Counted from the first letter of the stretch, positions 7,372 through 15,217 are shown. The stretch: 64,000 nt of DNA from an uncultured Muribaculaceae bacterium (GCA_910585275.1 CAJUCW010000010.1:1-64000), one strand, 5' to 3'. Translations and numbers: made by a program. Notes: generated from the sequence alone by a model not told the origin.

Positions 7372-9609
7372 TTATCGGTTGTTGTTGAGGTAATCCATCA
7401 CTTCTATGGCTGTGGCCACGGGGTCGCCTTCAGGAGTTGAAGAGTATCCACCTTTTTTCAGGGTCCACGGTTCTTCGAGGGCATACCAGTCGATTACAGG
7501 GCCCGAAGGAAGTGCCATTGCAAACAGTTCGGTCGCAGTCTTGTTGCTGTTCGGTCCCCCTCCGAGGGCATCCGCATCGGGACGCGAATTCTTTTCCATC
7601 TGGTCGGCGAGGGCGTTGAAATATGTAGCCCATCGCGGATAATAGAAATCGCGTAGCAAGCCGTTCCATTCCTTGTTGGCATAATCGCGTAAGCCGCCGT
7701 CGTCGGCGCAGATGCGGTTGCCCCAGGTAGTGATTTGCACTCTTGCGTTCCATTCGTAGAGGTCTTTTTCTTCCGGTGTGCTTCCTGCATTTCTTGCGGC
7801 TTCGGTCCATGAACCGAGCCGGAATTCACTCCTTGTGCCGAGCAGACGGTCTTGCAGAAGAAGCATTTCCAAAAATTTGTCGGCGTTCTTCCTGAAAGAT
7901 TCCCGCGAGAAGGAATTGTAGTCCGCTATGGTGGCGAGATATTGCCGTCTCCCTTGGTCGGCGAGAGCCTGGCGGGTTATATCGACAAGGTCGTATTCGA
8001 AATTATTGTTGCCTTTATATTTATCAGCCACCGAAGCCATCAATGTGGCGGCTTTAAGAGTCGATTCGGGGTCGTAGTAATTGCGCATCTTCGACCAGCT
8101 CTTCACTTGGAAATTATTGAGCGACGGCCTGCCGCAATAGATGCTTTCGTGGGGGCCTTGCTGGTTGTTGCCTGCGGGGCAGTTGTAAATCGAGTTGGAG
8201 AGTACGTTCCAAGCCTCCGTCACTGCAGGGTCGTCAATGCCGTAGCGGGCTTTGACGTATTCCTTTATCCATTCCTCTTTTGTGAATTTATCGTTGCGCC
8301 ACGGAAGTTCGCTCATGAGTTCGAACATCACGGGATTGTTGCCCGAACCCTCCATAGTGAAACCGAATCCCTTGAGGTTCTTGGCGAGAGGGTTCCTTTT
8401 GGTTTGATAAAAGTTGTCGATGAGCTGGTCCATCCTGCCGTGAAGTCCCACGTTCGCTCCGAAATTTTCGAGCATGCAGAAAAGCCATTGGTGTTTGCCG
8501 TAGCCTTCTTCCCTTTTCCATACTGATGGTATTCCCCACATGGGGCGGCATTCCGAAAAAAGGTCGAGAATCAGGAGGTCGCCCTCGGGAAGCGACTCTA
8601 TCATTTCGGGGCGGGGATTCTCAGTCCATCCCTGGATTACCCATACACTCTTTGGATTTGCTCTTTTCATAGCGTCCATAAGCTTCTTCCCGGCTGCGGC
8701 ATAGTCAACGCTGCTGTCGTCTTTGCTCTCATGGAAAGGGTCGAGCGAATAGTAATCGGCCTTTCCGTAGAGTGCCGTCAGCTCTTTATAATAAAGGTCG
8801 GCTATCTCGTCAAATCTGGAATCTGTGGCGGAAAGGTTGGAGGGTCGCACGTAGCCGTTCCAGGTTCCTCCGTCGGTCACGTCGAGTCCGAGTTTCTCTT
8901 TCGCATCGTGGGGCATCATGCCGCAATATCCGGGAAGCACAGGCTTCATGCCGAGTTCTTTCATTCGGGCTAATATCTGTTTCTGAAGCCTTTCCTGGCG
9001 CGCATACCAAGACTGCGGCAGCGGACCTCCCCATCCTTCAAGGTTGTTCATTGCCCACCAGGCGAAAAATGCAGGTCCGGAGATGAATTCGCCCACTTCC
9101 TTGTCGGTGTAGCCGAGTTTCAGAAGCATGTTGCGCCACGCCGATTCCATCCCGACGATGGCAAGCGGCATGTTGATGCCATGGAGAGCCATCCAGTCTA
9201 TTTCCTTCTCCCAGCGTTCCCAATCCCAAAATGGCATGGAGTAGGAGAACGTGCAATAGTTGAAGTCGTAGCGGAGTTTAAGGTCGGTTTCATGACGCAC
9301 GGTTTTGTCAAGACGTGGAAGCACCGCAGGGAGGGGATGGCTCATGCCGTTCCATGAAATATGTATTCTGGCATGATGTTTAAGATACCAGTTGATGCCG
9401 GTGGCCATATTGACCCACGTGTTGGCTTTCACCGCAATCCGGTTGCCGTCTTGCGAAAGTTCGAAAAAATCCTTGTCGCTTTTCACAAGGGTGGTCTTGA
9501 ATTTCCTCGATGCTCCCTTGTCGATGCGTTCAAGCATGTTGTCGATCGGATTGGCAGCGACGCCCATCAACGAAAAGAGAAATAAAAAAACGGTCAGTAT
9601 CTGTTTCAT
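7372..9609 (-). CDS. Alpha-N-acetylglucosaminidase (GH89, NAGLU-like)
   Basis: A secreted glycoside hydrolase of 745 residues from the ATG at 9609, which opens a good signal peptide (MKQILTVFLFLFSLMGVAA). The longer in-frame reading upstream would put 18 residues before the signal peptide. The N-terminal domain, the tim-barrel segment with LRYDFNYCTFSYSMPFWDW and MALHGINMPLAIVG, and the YYSLDPFHE segment are typical of GH89 enzymes, which remove terminal alpha-linked GlcNAc from heparan sulfate or gastric mucin glycans. The gene starts only 28 bp after the end of the ptuB frame, with no evident promoter of its own in between. Confidence 0.9.
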   Translation of the reverse strand: MKQILTVFLFLFSLMGVAANPIDNMLERIDKGASRKFKTTLVKSDKDFFELSQDGNRIAVKANTWVNMATGINWYLKHHARIHISWNGMSHPLPAVLPRLDKTVRHETDLKLRYDFNYCTFSYSMPFWDWERWEKEIDWMALHGINMPLAIVGMESAWRNMLLKLGYTDKEVGEFISGPAFFAWWAMNNLEGWGGPLPQSWYARQERLQKQILARMKELGMKPVLPGYCGMMPHDAKEKLGLDVTDGGTWNGYVRPSNLSATDSRFDEIADLYYKELTALYGKADYYSLDPFHESKDDSSVDYAAAGKKLMDAMKRANPKSVWVIQGWTENPRPEMIESLPEGDLLILDLFSECRPMWGIPSVWKREEGYGKHQWLFCMLENFGANVGLHGRMDQLIDNFYQTKRNPLAKNLKGFGFTMEGSGNNPVMFELMSELPWRNDKFTKEEWIKEYVKARYGIDDPAVTEAWNVLSNSIYNCPAGNNQQGPHESIYCGRPSLNNFQVKSWSKMRNYYDPESTLKAATLMASVADKYKGNNNFEYDLVDITRQALADQGRRQYLATIADYNSFSRESFRKNADKFLEMLLLQDRLLGTRSEFRLGSWTEAARNAGSTPEEKDLYEWNARVQITTWGNRICADDGGLRDYANKEWNGLLRDFYYPRWATYFNALADQMEKNSRPDADALGGGPNSNKTATELFAMALPSGPVIDWYALEEPWTLKKGGYSSTPEGDPVATAIEVMDYLNNNR

Positions 9610-9637
9610 GATATATCGTAAAATATTTTCGTGTATG

Positions 9638-10273
9638 TTATCGGTTGTGTAGTTCAAATTCAATTACGAAAGAAAACCCTGAATGCATCATACATGAGAT
9701 AATGACATCATCATCTAATTGATTTAAGTTCCTAATGGATTCTATTATACCTTTTCTTCGGCTTTTTAAATCGTCGGCATTCAGATTGAAAACGTCAATG
9801 GTATTTCGAATCCTATTCAGTAGTTCTCTATCGTTAGATGGGTCGAGTGCCGGAGTGGGTTCAATCGTTCCATCTTGTCTGTACTAGAAATAATGTTTAA
9901 GGTTGGCATTCGTCGGAGATATAATGGAATTATATTGGATATCCGAATTTGATTTCGGGCCATGGATGACATTATCTTTGTAATCGGCTCCATAGTCAAG
10001 ATCTTTTGCCGCCGCGAAGAGGTTGTCCCAGCAAAAAGTCAAATCGGGATAGATGGATCTTTTCTTAAAATGGTCTAAGTGGAGTTTCTGATTACTTCCT
10101 TCACCTAACCAAAGACCGGTATAAGCACATTCCCCGGCTTGCTCGTCTAATGCCTGATTTCTGCAATCGAGGTATGCCTGATGCATATTGGTATGGAATT
10201 CATCCCAGTCCCATCTGTTGTCTTTTGCTGTTTGAAGGGATGCATTAGGTTGTGTCTTAATAATCGTCTTCAT
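9638..10273 (-). pseudogene. ptuB: ptuB-like HNH endonuclease of a Septu system, interrupted by an in-frame amber codon
   Basis: The frame encodes 129 residues up to a TAG (plus-strand 9884-9886), then continues in the same frame for 81 more sense codons to a TAA at 9638. The first part holds the ECAY element and the HNH core (H65, D67, H68, N84). The part after the stop (starting YRQDGTIEPTPALD and including FNLNADDLKSRR) reads like the normal C-terminus of the TIGR02646/PtuB family, which is usually about 200 residues or more. So this looks like a single nonsense change, for example CAG to TAG, or a rare readthrough. The ATG overlaps the ptuA stop by 4 bp. In Septu, PtuB is the nuclease effector controlled by the PtuA ATPase. 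Whether the 129-residue product works is unknown. Confidence 0.8.
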
Positions 10274-11502
10274 TTGCCAGCAAATTTATCTTTTCTATAT
10301 TTCTCTATTTTAAGACCTGTGATATCTGCGTCATCGGCACCTAATATGTTTATTAATTGGCTGATGTTTTGGTTATAGAGTGATTCGTTTCTCTTGTTGA
10401 TTGCATCGTATGATGAATCAATCAAAGACTGCACGAAAAGATTTCTGGCAGATGAAATATCGAAGACGGAGGAAAGGATATTGGATGACAATTTCCCGAA
10501 TGTATGTTTCGGGTAAATGTCGCCGTTTTTAATGTCGAACACTTTCCCGTTAACGTCAGAGGCAACTATGGGAGAATGGGTGGTTATGAAGAATTGACAG
10601 TTGGGAAAGGTATGGATCAATCGTGATACCACAGTCTGCTGCCATTGGGGGTGAAGATGAAGGTCTATTTCATCTATCAGTACTACTCCGCTACCCATGA
10701 GAGGGTTGCATTTGGGGTTTGCAATCGCTAACCGACGAGAGATGTCGCAGACCAAAGATATATAACATTTCTCACCATCCGATAATTGGTTTAATTTTAA
10801 AATTTCGGATCCTTTTCTCATGGTGAGTGCGAGAGGTTGACGGGTAACTTTCATGTCGGAATATTCCGGCATTATAAAAGACATGGCTGTCCTTACGGCT
10901 TCAAGACCTTTGTCGCGATAAGAACTCCCTTCTTTGTATTTTTCGTTTTCATAATCTTCCGACAATCTGAACCAATTAAAAAAGTCGGAGAAAGAAAGTC
11001 CACCTGACATAGAGTTTTTGTAGGTGTCAAGTTGTGAGAAAAAAGCAAATTTGCTTCTTGGAAGACGCGGATAAGTGTTTGGAATCACCCTATTGACTCC
11101 ATAATGCACGAATATGGGAAGTTGAATTTCGTCTCCGCTATCCAACAGTTTCCGAAAATCTGAAACGGATTGGTTCATGTCTGATAAATCCGATTTGTCC
11201 GTCTTATGATATTTCAGACTTCTGTATAGTTTCCAAACGGAATTGTCGTTTAATCCTAATTCTATGGTGCATCCATTAGGGGAATGGATTGAAATGTCGT
11301 CTTTTGGTATGTCGCGGCCACGTCCTTTGGCAGAAAGCATTCTGGCTGTAAACCATGAAAAAACGAGAGATATGGCATCAAGAATACTTGATTTCCCTGC
11401 ACCATTGATTCCAACGAACAGATTTACATGTTCATCAAGTTGCGGAATATTTATATTACGCAACCCACGGAAGTGTTCTATGGATATACTGTTAATCCTC
11501 AT
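10270..11502 (-). CDS. ptuA: PtuA-like AAA/ABC-type ATPase of a Septu anti-phage system
   Basis: A 410-residue soluble ATPase. The N-terminus ISIEHFRGLRNINI is typical of RecF/OLD-like ATPases. Walker A is GINGAGKS (31-38), the ABC signature LSDGE lies at 240-244, Walker B VVLIDE at 273-278 followed by DLHLHP, and the switch histidine is in TTHS (307-310). Coupled by a 4-bp overlap to an HNH protein of the PtuB family, it fits a Septu system, where the ATPase senses infection and controls the nuclease. The start codon lies 14 bp from an inverted-repeat element, which probably separated the gene from its original promoter. Confidence 0.8.
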   Translation of the reverse strand: MRINSISIEHFRGLRNINIPQLDEHVNLFVGINGAGKSSILDAISLVFSWFTARMLSAKGRGRDIPKDDISIHSPNGCTIELGLNDNSVWKLYRSLKYHKTDKSDLSDMNQSVSDFRKLLDSGDEIQLPIFVHYGVNRVIPNTYPRLPRSKFAFFSQLDTYKNSMSGGLSFSDFFNWFRLSEDYENEKYKEGSSYRDKGLEAVRTAMSFIMPEYSDMKVTRQPLALTMRKGSEILKLNQLSDGEKCYISLVCDISRRLAIANPKCNPLMGSGVVLIDEIDLHLHPQWQQTVVSRLIHTFPNCQFFITTHSPIVASDVNGKVFDIKNGDIYPKHTFGKLSSNILSSVFDISSARNLFVQSLIDSSYDAINKRNESLYNQNISQLINILGADDADITGLKIEKYRKDKFAGK

Positions 11503-11516
11503 CGTATGCTTTCTTT

Positions 11517-11720
11517 GAAGTTGTTTAAACTTTTTTCTTTTTCAAGATTTCGTCAGATTCTCGAGACGATTTTGAAACTTGAAGAGGGAGTTTAGCGGGC
11601 TAAACCACCGATGAAAGGTTCAAAAGCGACCGAAAAGATGGCGTAAGATTGGGAAGGAGGTCTTTTTAACATAAAAAGCCATAAGAAAACCAAATTCCGT
11701 AAAAAAGTTTAAACAACTTC
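11517..11720. mobile_element. MITE-like 204-bp inverted-repeat element, copy 2
   Basis: Same length and organisation as the element at 2520-2723. The terminal inverted repeats GAAGTTGTTTAAACTTTTTT are perfect over 20 bp here. The flanking 3-bp direct repeat is TTT (11514-11516 and 11721-11723). The same internal palindrome is present. It lies immediately upstream of ptuA on the minus strand and may have altered its expression. No coding capacity. Confidence 0.85.
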
Positions 11721-11912
11721 TTTAGGAGGTTGGAAGACTGTAATGCAAAATTAACAAAAAAATATTATAATCTCATGTTCTTTTGAAAAATAGAGATTAT
11801 GCCGGACGCGCTTAATTCTCTATTTCTTCCATTCCGGTCAGACGCTTTTATTAAAACACCAATGTAAAATATCCGTATTGAGGGAGACGTGGAGAAAATA
11901 TGGAGCATGATG

Positions 11913-11943
11913 TTGCAGATATACAGAATGATTTGTAATTTTG
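11913..11943 (+). promoter_or_regulatory. Promoter ahead of a 26-codon ORF and the macrodomain gene
   Basis: TTG at 11913-11915, a 20-bp spacer, then TAATTTTG at 11936-11943. This is a full match to the Bacteroidota pattern. The first ATG after it opens a 26-residue frame, so the macrodomain gene at 12080 would have a leader of about 130 nt. The rest of 11721-12079 shows no other gene. Confidence 0.6.
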
Positions 11944-11971
11944 AGGTGGAAATCATAAATTTGGAACAACA

Positions 11972-12052
11972 ATGTCTAACCAATTTGCCAATGCTCTTTC
12001 AGAGGAATTTGGCAAATCGGTGAGTAATGGAAGGTTGTTGTGGGAATTTTAG
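11972..12052 (+). CDS. Possible 26-residue leader peptide or truncated gene start
   Basis: ATG at 11972, 29 bp after a good -7 element, opens a short frame (MSNQFANALSEEFGKS, then SNGRLLWEF) ending with TAG at 12050-12052. The frame is the same as that of the macrodomain gene 27 bp later, with only this stop in between. It may be a leader peptide, the surviving start of a deleted gene, or chance. Coding is not proven. Confidence 0.3.
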   Translation: MSNQFANALSEEFGKSVSNGRLLWEF

Positions 12053-12079
12053 AATTTTATCTGTAATTTGAATCAGGTC

Positions 12080-12538
12080 ATGGTAAGATACATAGAAAAA
12101 GGTGACATATTCAAGTTGGATGGGGTTGGCAGTTATGCCCATGGCTGTAATTGTGCAGGAGCCATGGATAAGGGCATTGCCGTCAGTTTCAAGGAGCGTT
12201 TCCCTGAGATGTATCGGGAATACAAGGAATTGTGTTTGAAAGGCGCTTACAATCCCGGCGATGTGTTTGACTACGATTACGGCGGCGGTCATATCTATAA
12301 TCTCGGCACCCAGAAGACTTGGCGAACCCGGGCCCGTCTTGAATACATAGAGTCATCTCTTCGTAAAATGATGGAGTTGGCATTGCGCGACGGAGTGCGG
12401 AAGATAGCCATGCCTGCAATCGGAGCCGGTCTCGGCGGTCTGATATGGGCCGACGTGCGGTCAGTCATCGACCGTGTGGCGTCCGCTTACCCCGACGTGG
12501 ATCTAATCGTGGTAGAATCGTACAGCAAAGAAGATTGA
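12080..12538 (+). CDS. Macrodomain protein (TARG1/DarG-type ADP-ribose hydrolase fold)
   Basis: A 152-residue stand-alone macrodomain. The core GCNCAGAMDKGIAVSFKERF (about 22-41) resembles the TARG1/ALC1-like and DarG N-terminal macrodomains, and PAIGAGLGGL is the second phosphate-binding loop. These domains bind ADP-ribose and the DarG/TARG1 group removes ADP-ribose from nucleic acid or protein. No DarT-like transferase is adjacent, so it is not a visible DarTG pair. ATG 12080 is chosen over an upstream TTG. Its position among defence and toxin genes suggests a protective role, which is inference. Confidence 0.82.
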   Translation: MVRYIEKGDIFKLDGVGSYAHGCNCAGAMDKGIAVSFKERFPEMYREYKELCLKGAYNPGDVFDYDYGGGHIYNLGTQKTWRTRARLEYIESSLRKMMELALRDGVRKIAMPAIGAGLGGLIWADVRSVIDRVASAYPDVDLIVVESYSKED

Positions 12539-12564
12539 TATTTTCGTGTGCAGACAAACATTGA

Positions 12565-12765
12565 CAAAAGAAGTTAAAAGAAGAAGTACCCAATAAATTA
12601 CCCGATAAATTACCCGATAAAGTACCCAATAAATCCGAACTATCCGTATTAAAACTACTCTCGGACAATCCACGCCTCACTCGAGTCGAACTTGCTGAGA
12701 AGGTCGGTATAACGGAAATATCCTATGCAATCACCGTCATGTCGAAGAAAGTGAAATATATGTGA
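12565..12765 (+). pseudogene. Remnant of a winged-helix C-terminus (AlbA_2/ATP-binding regulator type)
   Basis: Directly after a TGA, an open frame without a start codon reads QKKLKEEVPNKLPDKLPDK, then a helical segment ending LTRVELAEKVGITE and a stop at 12763-12765. The repeated VPNK/LPDK linker followed by a helix-turn-helix is characteristic of the C-termini of AlbA_2-type ATP-binding transcriptional regulators common in Bacteroidales. The N-terminal several hundred residues are absent. It is most simply a deletion scar of such a gene. Confidence 0.55.
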
Positions 12766-12778
12766 TGACTGAAATTTC

Positions 12779-12844
12779 TTACAGTTTGTGTAATCAAAAA
12801 TAATTTTATAAATTTGCGCATGAATTGATTTACAGCATGTGTGA
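12779..12844 (+). promoter_or_regulatory. higBA promoter with two palindromic operators
   Basis: TTG at 12786-12788, a 20-bp spacer and TAAATTTG at 12809-12816 form the promoter. A perfect palindrome TTACA-N5-TGTAA lies at 12779-12793, covering the -33 element, and a near copy TTACA-N5-TGTGA lies at 12830-12844 in the leader. Such paired sites are typical of autoregulation by the antitoxin or toxin-antitoxin complex. Binding is inferred. Confidence 0.6.
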
Positions 12845-12862
12845 ACCAATTAAACAAAGAGT

Positions 12863-13201
12863 GTGGATATATCGTTTCAAAATAAAAAACTCGAAAGATT
12901 GCTGGATAATCCCTCCAAGATGACAAGAGAACTCGGACCGCTAAGGGCAAAGCTTCTCCTTAAAAGGTTAGGTACTTTGGTTGACGCTACTACTCTTGAA
13001 GATGTGAGGAATGAACCCGGTAATTTTCACGAATTGAAGGCAGACAGGAAAGGCCAGTGGGCATGTGACCTTGACCAGCCTTATCGCCTGATATTTGAAC
13101 CACACGAAGACCCGATACCTACCGACGCCTCGGGTAGATATGTCTGGCTGGAAATCAAAGGCGTCGAAGTTATTGAGATTACAAACTATCATGGCAAATA
13201 A
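12863..13201 (+). CDS. higB: HigB-like RelE/ParE-family toxin
   Basis: A 112-residue protein from a GTG start at 12863, 19 bp after the second operator palindrome. It has the RelE/HigB fold pattern: an N-terminal strand, two helices, then a strand NFHELKADRKGQWACDL and YRLIFEP, ending in a strand VEVIEIT(N)YH, the usual HigB ending. Such toxins cleave mRNA on the ribosome. The toxin gene comes first and the antitoxin gene overlaps its end by 11 bp, the higBA order. It appears intact. Confidence 0.8.
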   Translation: MDISFQNKKLERLLDNPSKMTRELGPLRAKLLLKRLGTLVDATTLEDVRNEPGNFHELKADRKGQWACDLDQPYRLIFEPHEDPIPTDASGRYVWLEIKGVEVIEITNYHGK

Positions 13202-14150
13202 AGATATGGCACAGACAAGACCGTTTTTCGACCCTGCAAAGTTGCCGGTCGTTTATCACCCCGGCGAGACTCTTGATGAAAAATTGCAGGAGATGGGTAT
13301 GGGGGTAAAGGAATTTGCCACGAGGGTTTCCAAACCCGAAAAAACTGTTATTGCAGTCTTAAAAGGCAAAAGTTCCATAACGCCTGATATGGCAATCGCA
13401 TTTGAGATGGTAACCAAAATACCGGCACATATGTGGCTTCGCCATCAAAAGAGCTATGATGAATTCATAGCCCGCAAGAGGAGAGAAAAATCTCTAAAAG
13501 AGGGACTGCGTTGGGCAAATAAGTTCCCCTGCGCGGAAATATCAAAACTCGGATGGTTCTCGGGCATAACTGACGCAAATGGCGATGAAAAGAATATTGT
13601 GGACACCTTATGCACGTTTTTCGCCGTTAGTTCACCAAAAGGCTGGGAGGATTTTTATCTCAATCAGCGACTTCGTGTAGCTTTCAGCATAACTCTTGCT
13701 GAAGCTTGTGACCCTTATGCTCTTTCTGCATGGTTGCGACAGGGAGAGATACAAGCCGGAGAAATATCCACCGAAACAAAATACACTGCCAAACTTCTCC
13801 GAAGCATTCTGAATGATATTGTTGAAATCCGAAAATCTGGAGACCCTAATCATCAGGAGTCGTTGGCTTCGCTACTTGGCAATGCCGGAGTTAAGTTGAT
13901 TTTCACTGAAACGCTTTCATCTGCCCCCGTAAAAGGATGTGCAAGATATATATACGGTGTACCTTGCATTCAACTTGCAAAGAAGTTTGAAAGCGTGGCA
14001 GATTTCTGGAATACACTTTTCCATGAGATAGGACACATCTTACTGCATGGTAAGAAGGACATATTTATAGAGAATGTTAATTACGGTGACAAAGACCCGG
14101 AAAAAGAAAAGGAAGCTGAAGAATTTGCAGCTTTGTGGATGAGCAAGTGA
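13191..14150 (+). CDS. higA: HigA-type antitoxin fused to an ImmA/IrrE-like metalloprotease domain
   Basis: A 319-residue protein from ATG 13191 (an ATG at 13206 is also possible). Residues about 15-95 form a HigA-like helix-turn-helix (FDPAKLPVVYHPGETLDEKL, then MGVKEFATRVSK). The C-terminal half resembles the ImmA/IrrE M78 metalloprotease family with the zinc motif HEIGH (278-282) and acidic residues in EKEAEEFA as a possible third ligand. The protein stops just 10-12 residues after that, shorter than many family members, and a different frame stays open for a few codons, so a recent C-terminal frameshift is possible. It should neutralise HigB and repress the promoter; the protease part may act on the toxin or on itself. 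Confidence 0.78.
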   Translation: MANKDMAQTRPFFDPAKLPVVYHPGETLDEKLQEMGMGVKEFATRVSKPEKTVIAVLKGKSSITPDMAIAFEMVTKIPAHMWLRHQKSYDEFIARKRREKSLKEGLRWANKFPCAEISKLGWFSGITDANGDEKNIVDTLCTFFAVSSPKGWEDFYLNQRLRVAFSITLAEACDPYALSAWLRQGEIQAGEISTETKYTAKLLRSILNDIVEIRKSGDPNHQESLASLLGNAGVKLIFTETLSSAPVKGCARYIYGVPCIQLAKKFESVADFWNTLFHEIGHILLHGKKDIFIENVNYGDKDPEKEKEAEEFAALWMSK

Positions 14151-14261
14151 TTGAAGCCCTTGGAGTGTCTTAGGGTTTTAGATCAACCATGATATATGAA
14201 AATTGATGGGTCTGACAAACTGTTGATATTGTATAATTGTCTGTAATTTAAATCGTACATA

Positions 14262-14672
14262 ATGGGATTATTCGGAATGTTTTGTAGGAAAAAAGAGATG
14301 ACGGTAAAAGATAAAGTTGAAAGATGGCTGAAGAATATTGCCGCTGCCGAGAGTTTGCCGGATGATATTGTGGCGGTCAATATCGGTATGTTTGAGACGG
14401 AAAACGGTTACGGCGTGTATATGTGCGGCTCCAAAGAATATGATGAAGAAGACGATGACTGGGCCTGTGATGCCGACTATGAGCCCGGTGAGAAATATCT
14501 GATTCTTGAAGGTAAGGGCTTCGAATCCATGGCTTGGGAAACTATGCAAAATCAAATGGTTTTGTCTTTGAAAGTAATCCTGGAATGTGGAGATGAATCT
14601 GTCAGACGTATTTTCGGCAACCGCATAGTGACCACCGGATTCGACGAAGGCAACCTTATCCGCGTGAAATGA
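14262..14672 (+). CDS. Unknown acidic protein, possibly an immunity protein
   Basis: A 136-residue protein without signal peptide or membrane segment. It has a basic N-terminus followed by an acidic middle (EYDEEDDDWACDADYEPGEKY). I do not assign a family with confidence; the alternating pattern of FETENGYGVYMCGSKEYD and DDDWAC resembles small proteins found beside polymorphic toxins. No toxin gene is next to it. It lies 111 bp after the higA gene and just before a dispersed repeat element. Confidence 0.6.
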   Translation: MGLFGMFCRKKEMTVKDKVERWLKNIAAAESLPDDIVAVNIGMFETENGYGVYMCGSKEYDEEDDDWACDADYEPGEKYLILEGKGFESMAWETMQNQMVLSLKVILECGDESVRRIFGNRIVTTGFDEGNLIRVK

Positions 14673-14683
14673 ATTTTAGATAA

Positions 14684-14845
14684 ATGACTTATCGGTTCCC
14701 GTACGGATGGCTTCGGGATAATCCTATTTCTGACCGTGCGCCAACATCGCACACAGTTCATCTCCAGTTGCATTTCGAAGTACGGCATCGATACAATGTC
14801 ACCCGAGAACTGCAAGCACGGAATGATGACGAAAATAATCCCTGA
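14684..14845 (+). CDS. Possible 53-residue ORF next to the repeat element
   Basis: ATG 14684, 11 bp after the preceding stop, opens a frame beginning MTYRFPYGWLRDNPIS and ending with TGA at 14843-14845, inside the conserved ATCCCTGAAAAAA edge of the repeat element. There is no recognisable domain and no promoter. It may be a gene remnant. Confidence 0.2.
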   Translation: MTYRFPYGWLRDNPISDRAPTSHTVHLQLHFEVRHRYNVTRELQARNDDENNP

Positions 14846-15090
14846 AAAAAGTTGACTGTCCCGGTGTCCCACTGTCCCGGGGAGCGGGACAGTGGGACAC
14901 CGGGACAGTCAACCAAAATCAGCGATAATAAATCCGGCATCCCAATGATTGTGCATTATACATTGTGCATTATGCATTAATTAACCCCTCTCGTCCTATG
15001 GCCTTCTGGTCTCTCCAACAAACTAACGAACTAACGACTCCTGTCCATCCATAAAAATCTCTGACTCTTATGACTTTCTGTTCTTATGTA
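14841..15090 (+). repeat. Composite dispersed repeat, copy 1 (palindrome, spacer, heptamers, tail)
   Basis: Starts with a perfect 29-bp inverted repeat (14851-14879 and 14885-14913) with a 5-nt loop, core GTCCCGGTGTCCCACTG. A conserved spacer follows (CCAAAATCAGCGATAATAA, 14913-14931), then four heptamers of TGCATTA type (14952-14979), then a tail of about 100 bp (CCTCTCGTCCTATGGCC onward). The tail recurs nearly identically at 23790-23895. It marks the left edge of the caspase-protein cassette. No gene lies in 14846-15223. Confidence 0.85.
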
Positions 15091-15187
15091 TACCTTATTA
15101 AATTAGTCGTCAGTCCATATGACTGAAAATCTAACATATATTCAGATATACACGCATACAGCCTAAAAATTTTTTTCAAATCAGATA

Positions 15188-15217
15188 TTGAAATTAAAAA
15201 AATTATTTCTAACTTTG
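15188..15217 (+). promoter_or_regulatory. Strong promoter of the candidate structured RNA
   Basis: TTG at 15188-15190, a 19-bp spacer and TAACTTTG at 15210-15217, an exact match to the Bacteroidota consensus. Transcription would start near 15224, where a CATATCG/CGATATG hairpin begins. No start codon with a sensible product follows closely. Confidence 0.75.

Noticed and set aside
9638..11502. Retron with PtuAB effectors
   Set aside because: No reverse transcriptase or msr-msd-like RNA is next to the pair; the upstream DNA is the inverted-repeat element and then the macrodomain region. A plain Septu-like pair fits better.
12080..12538. DarTG toxin-antitoxin system
   Set aside because: The macrodomain is of DarG-like type, but no DarT ADP-ribosyltransferase is adjacent and the DarG C-terminal part is missing.
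14851..14913. Rho-independent terminator
   Set aside because: The 29-bp palindrome lacks a T-run and recurs at three more places as part of a larger element, so it is a dispersed repeat rather than a terminator of a specific gene.
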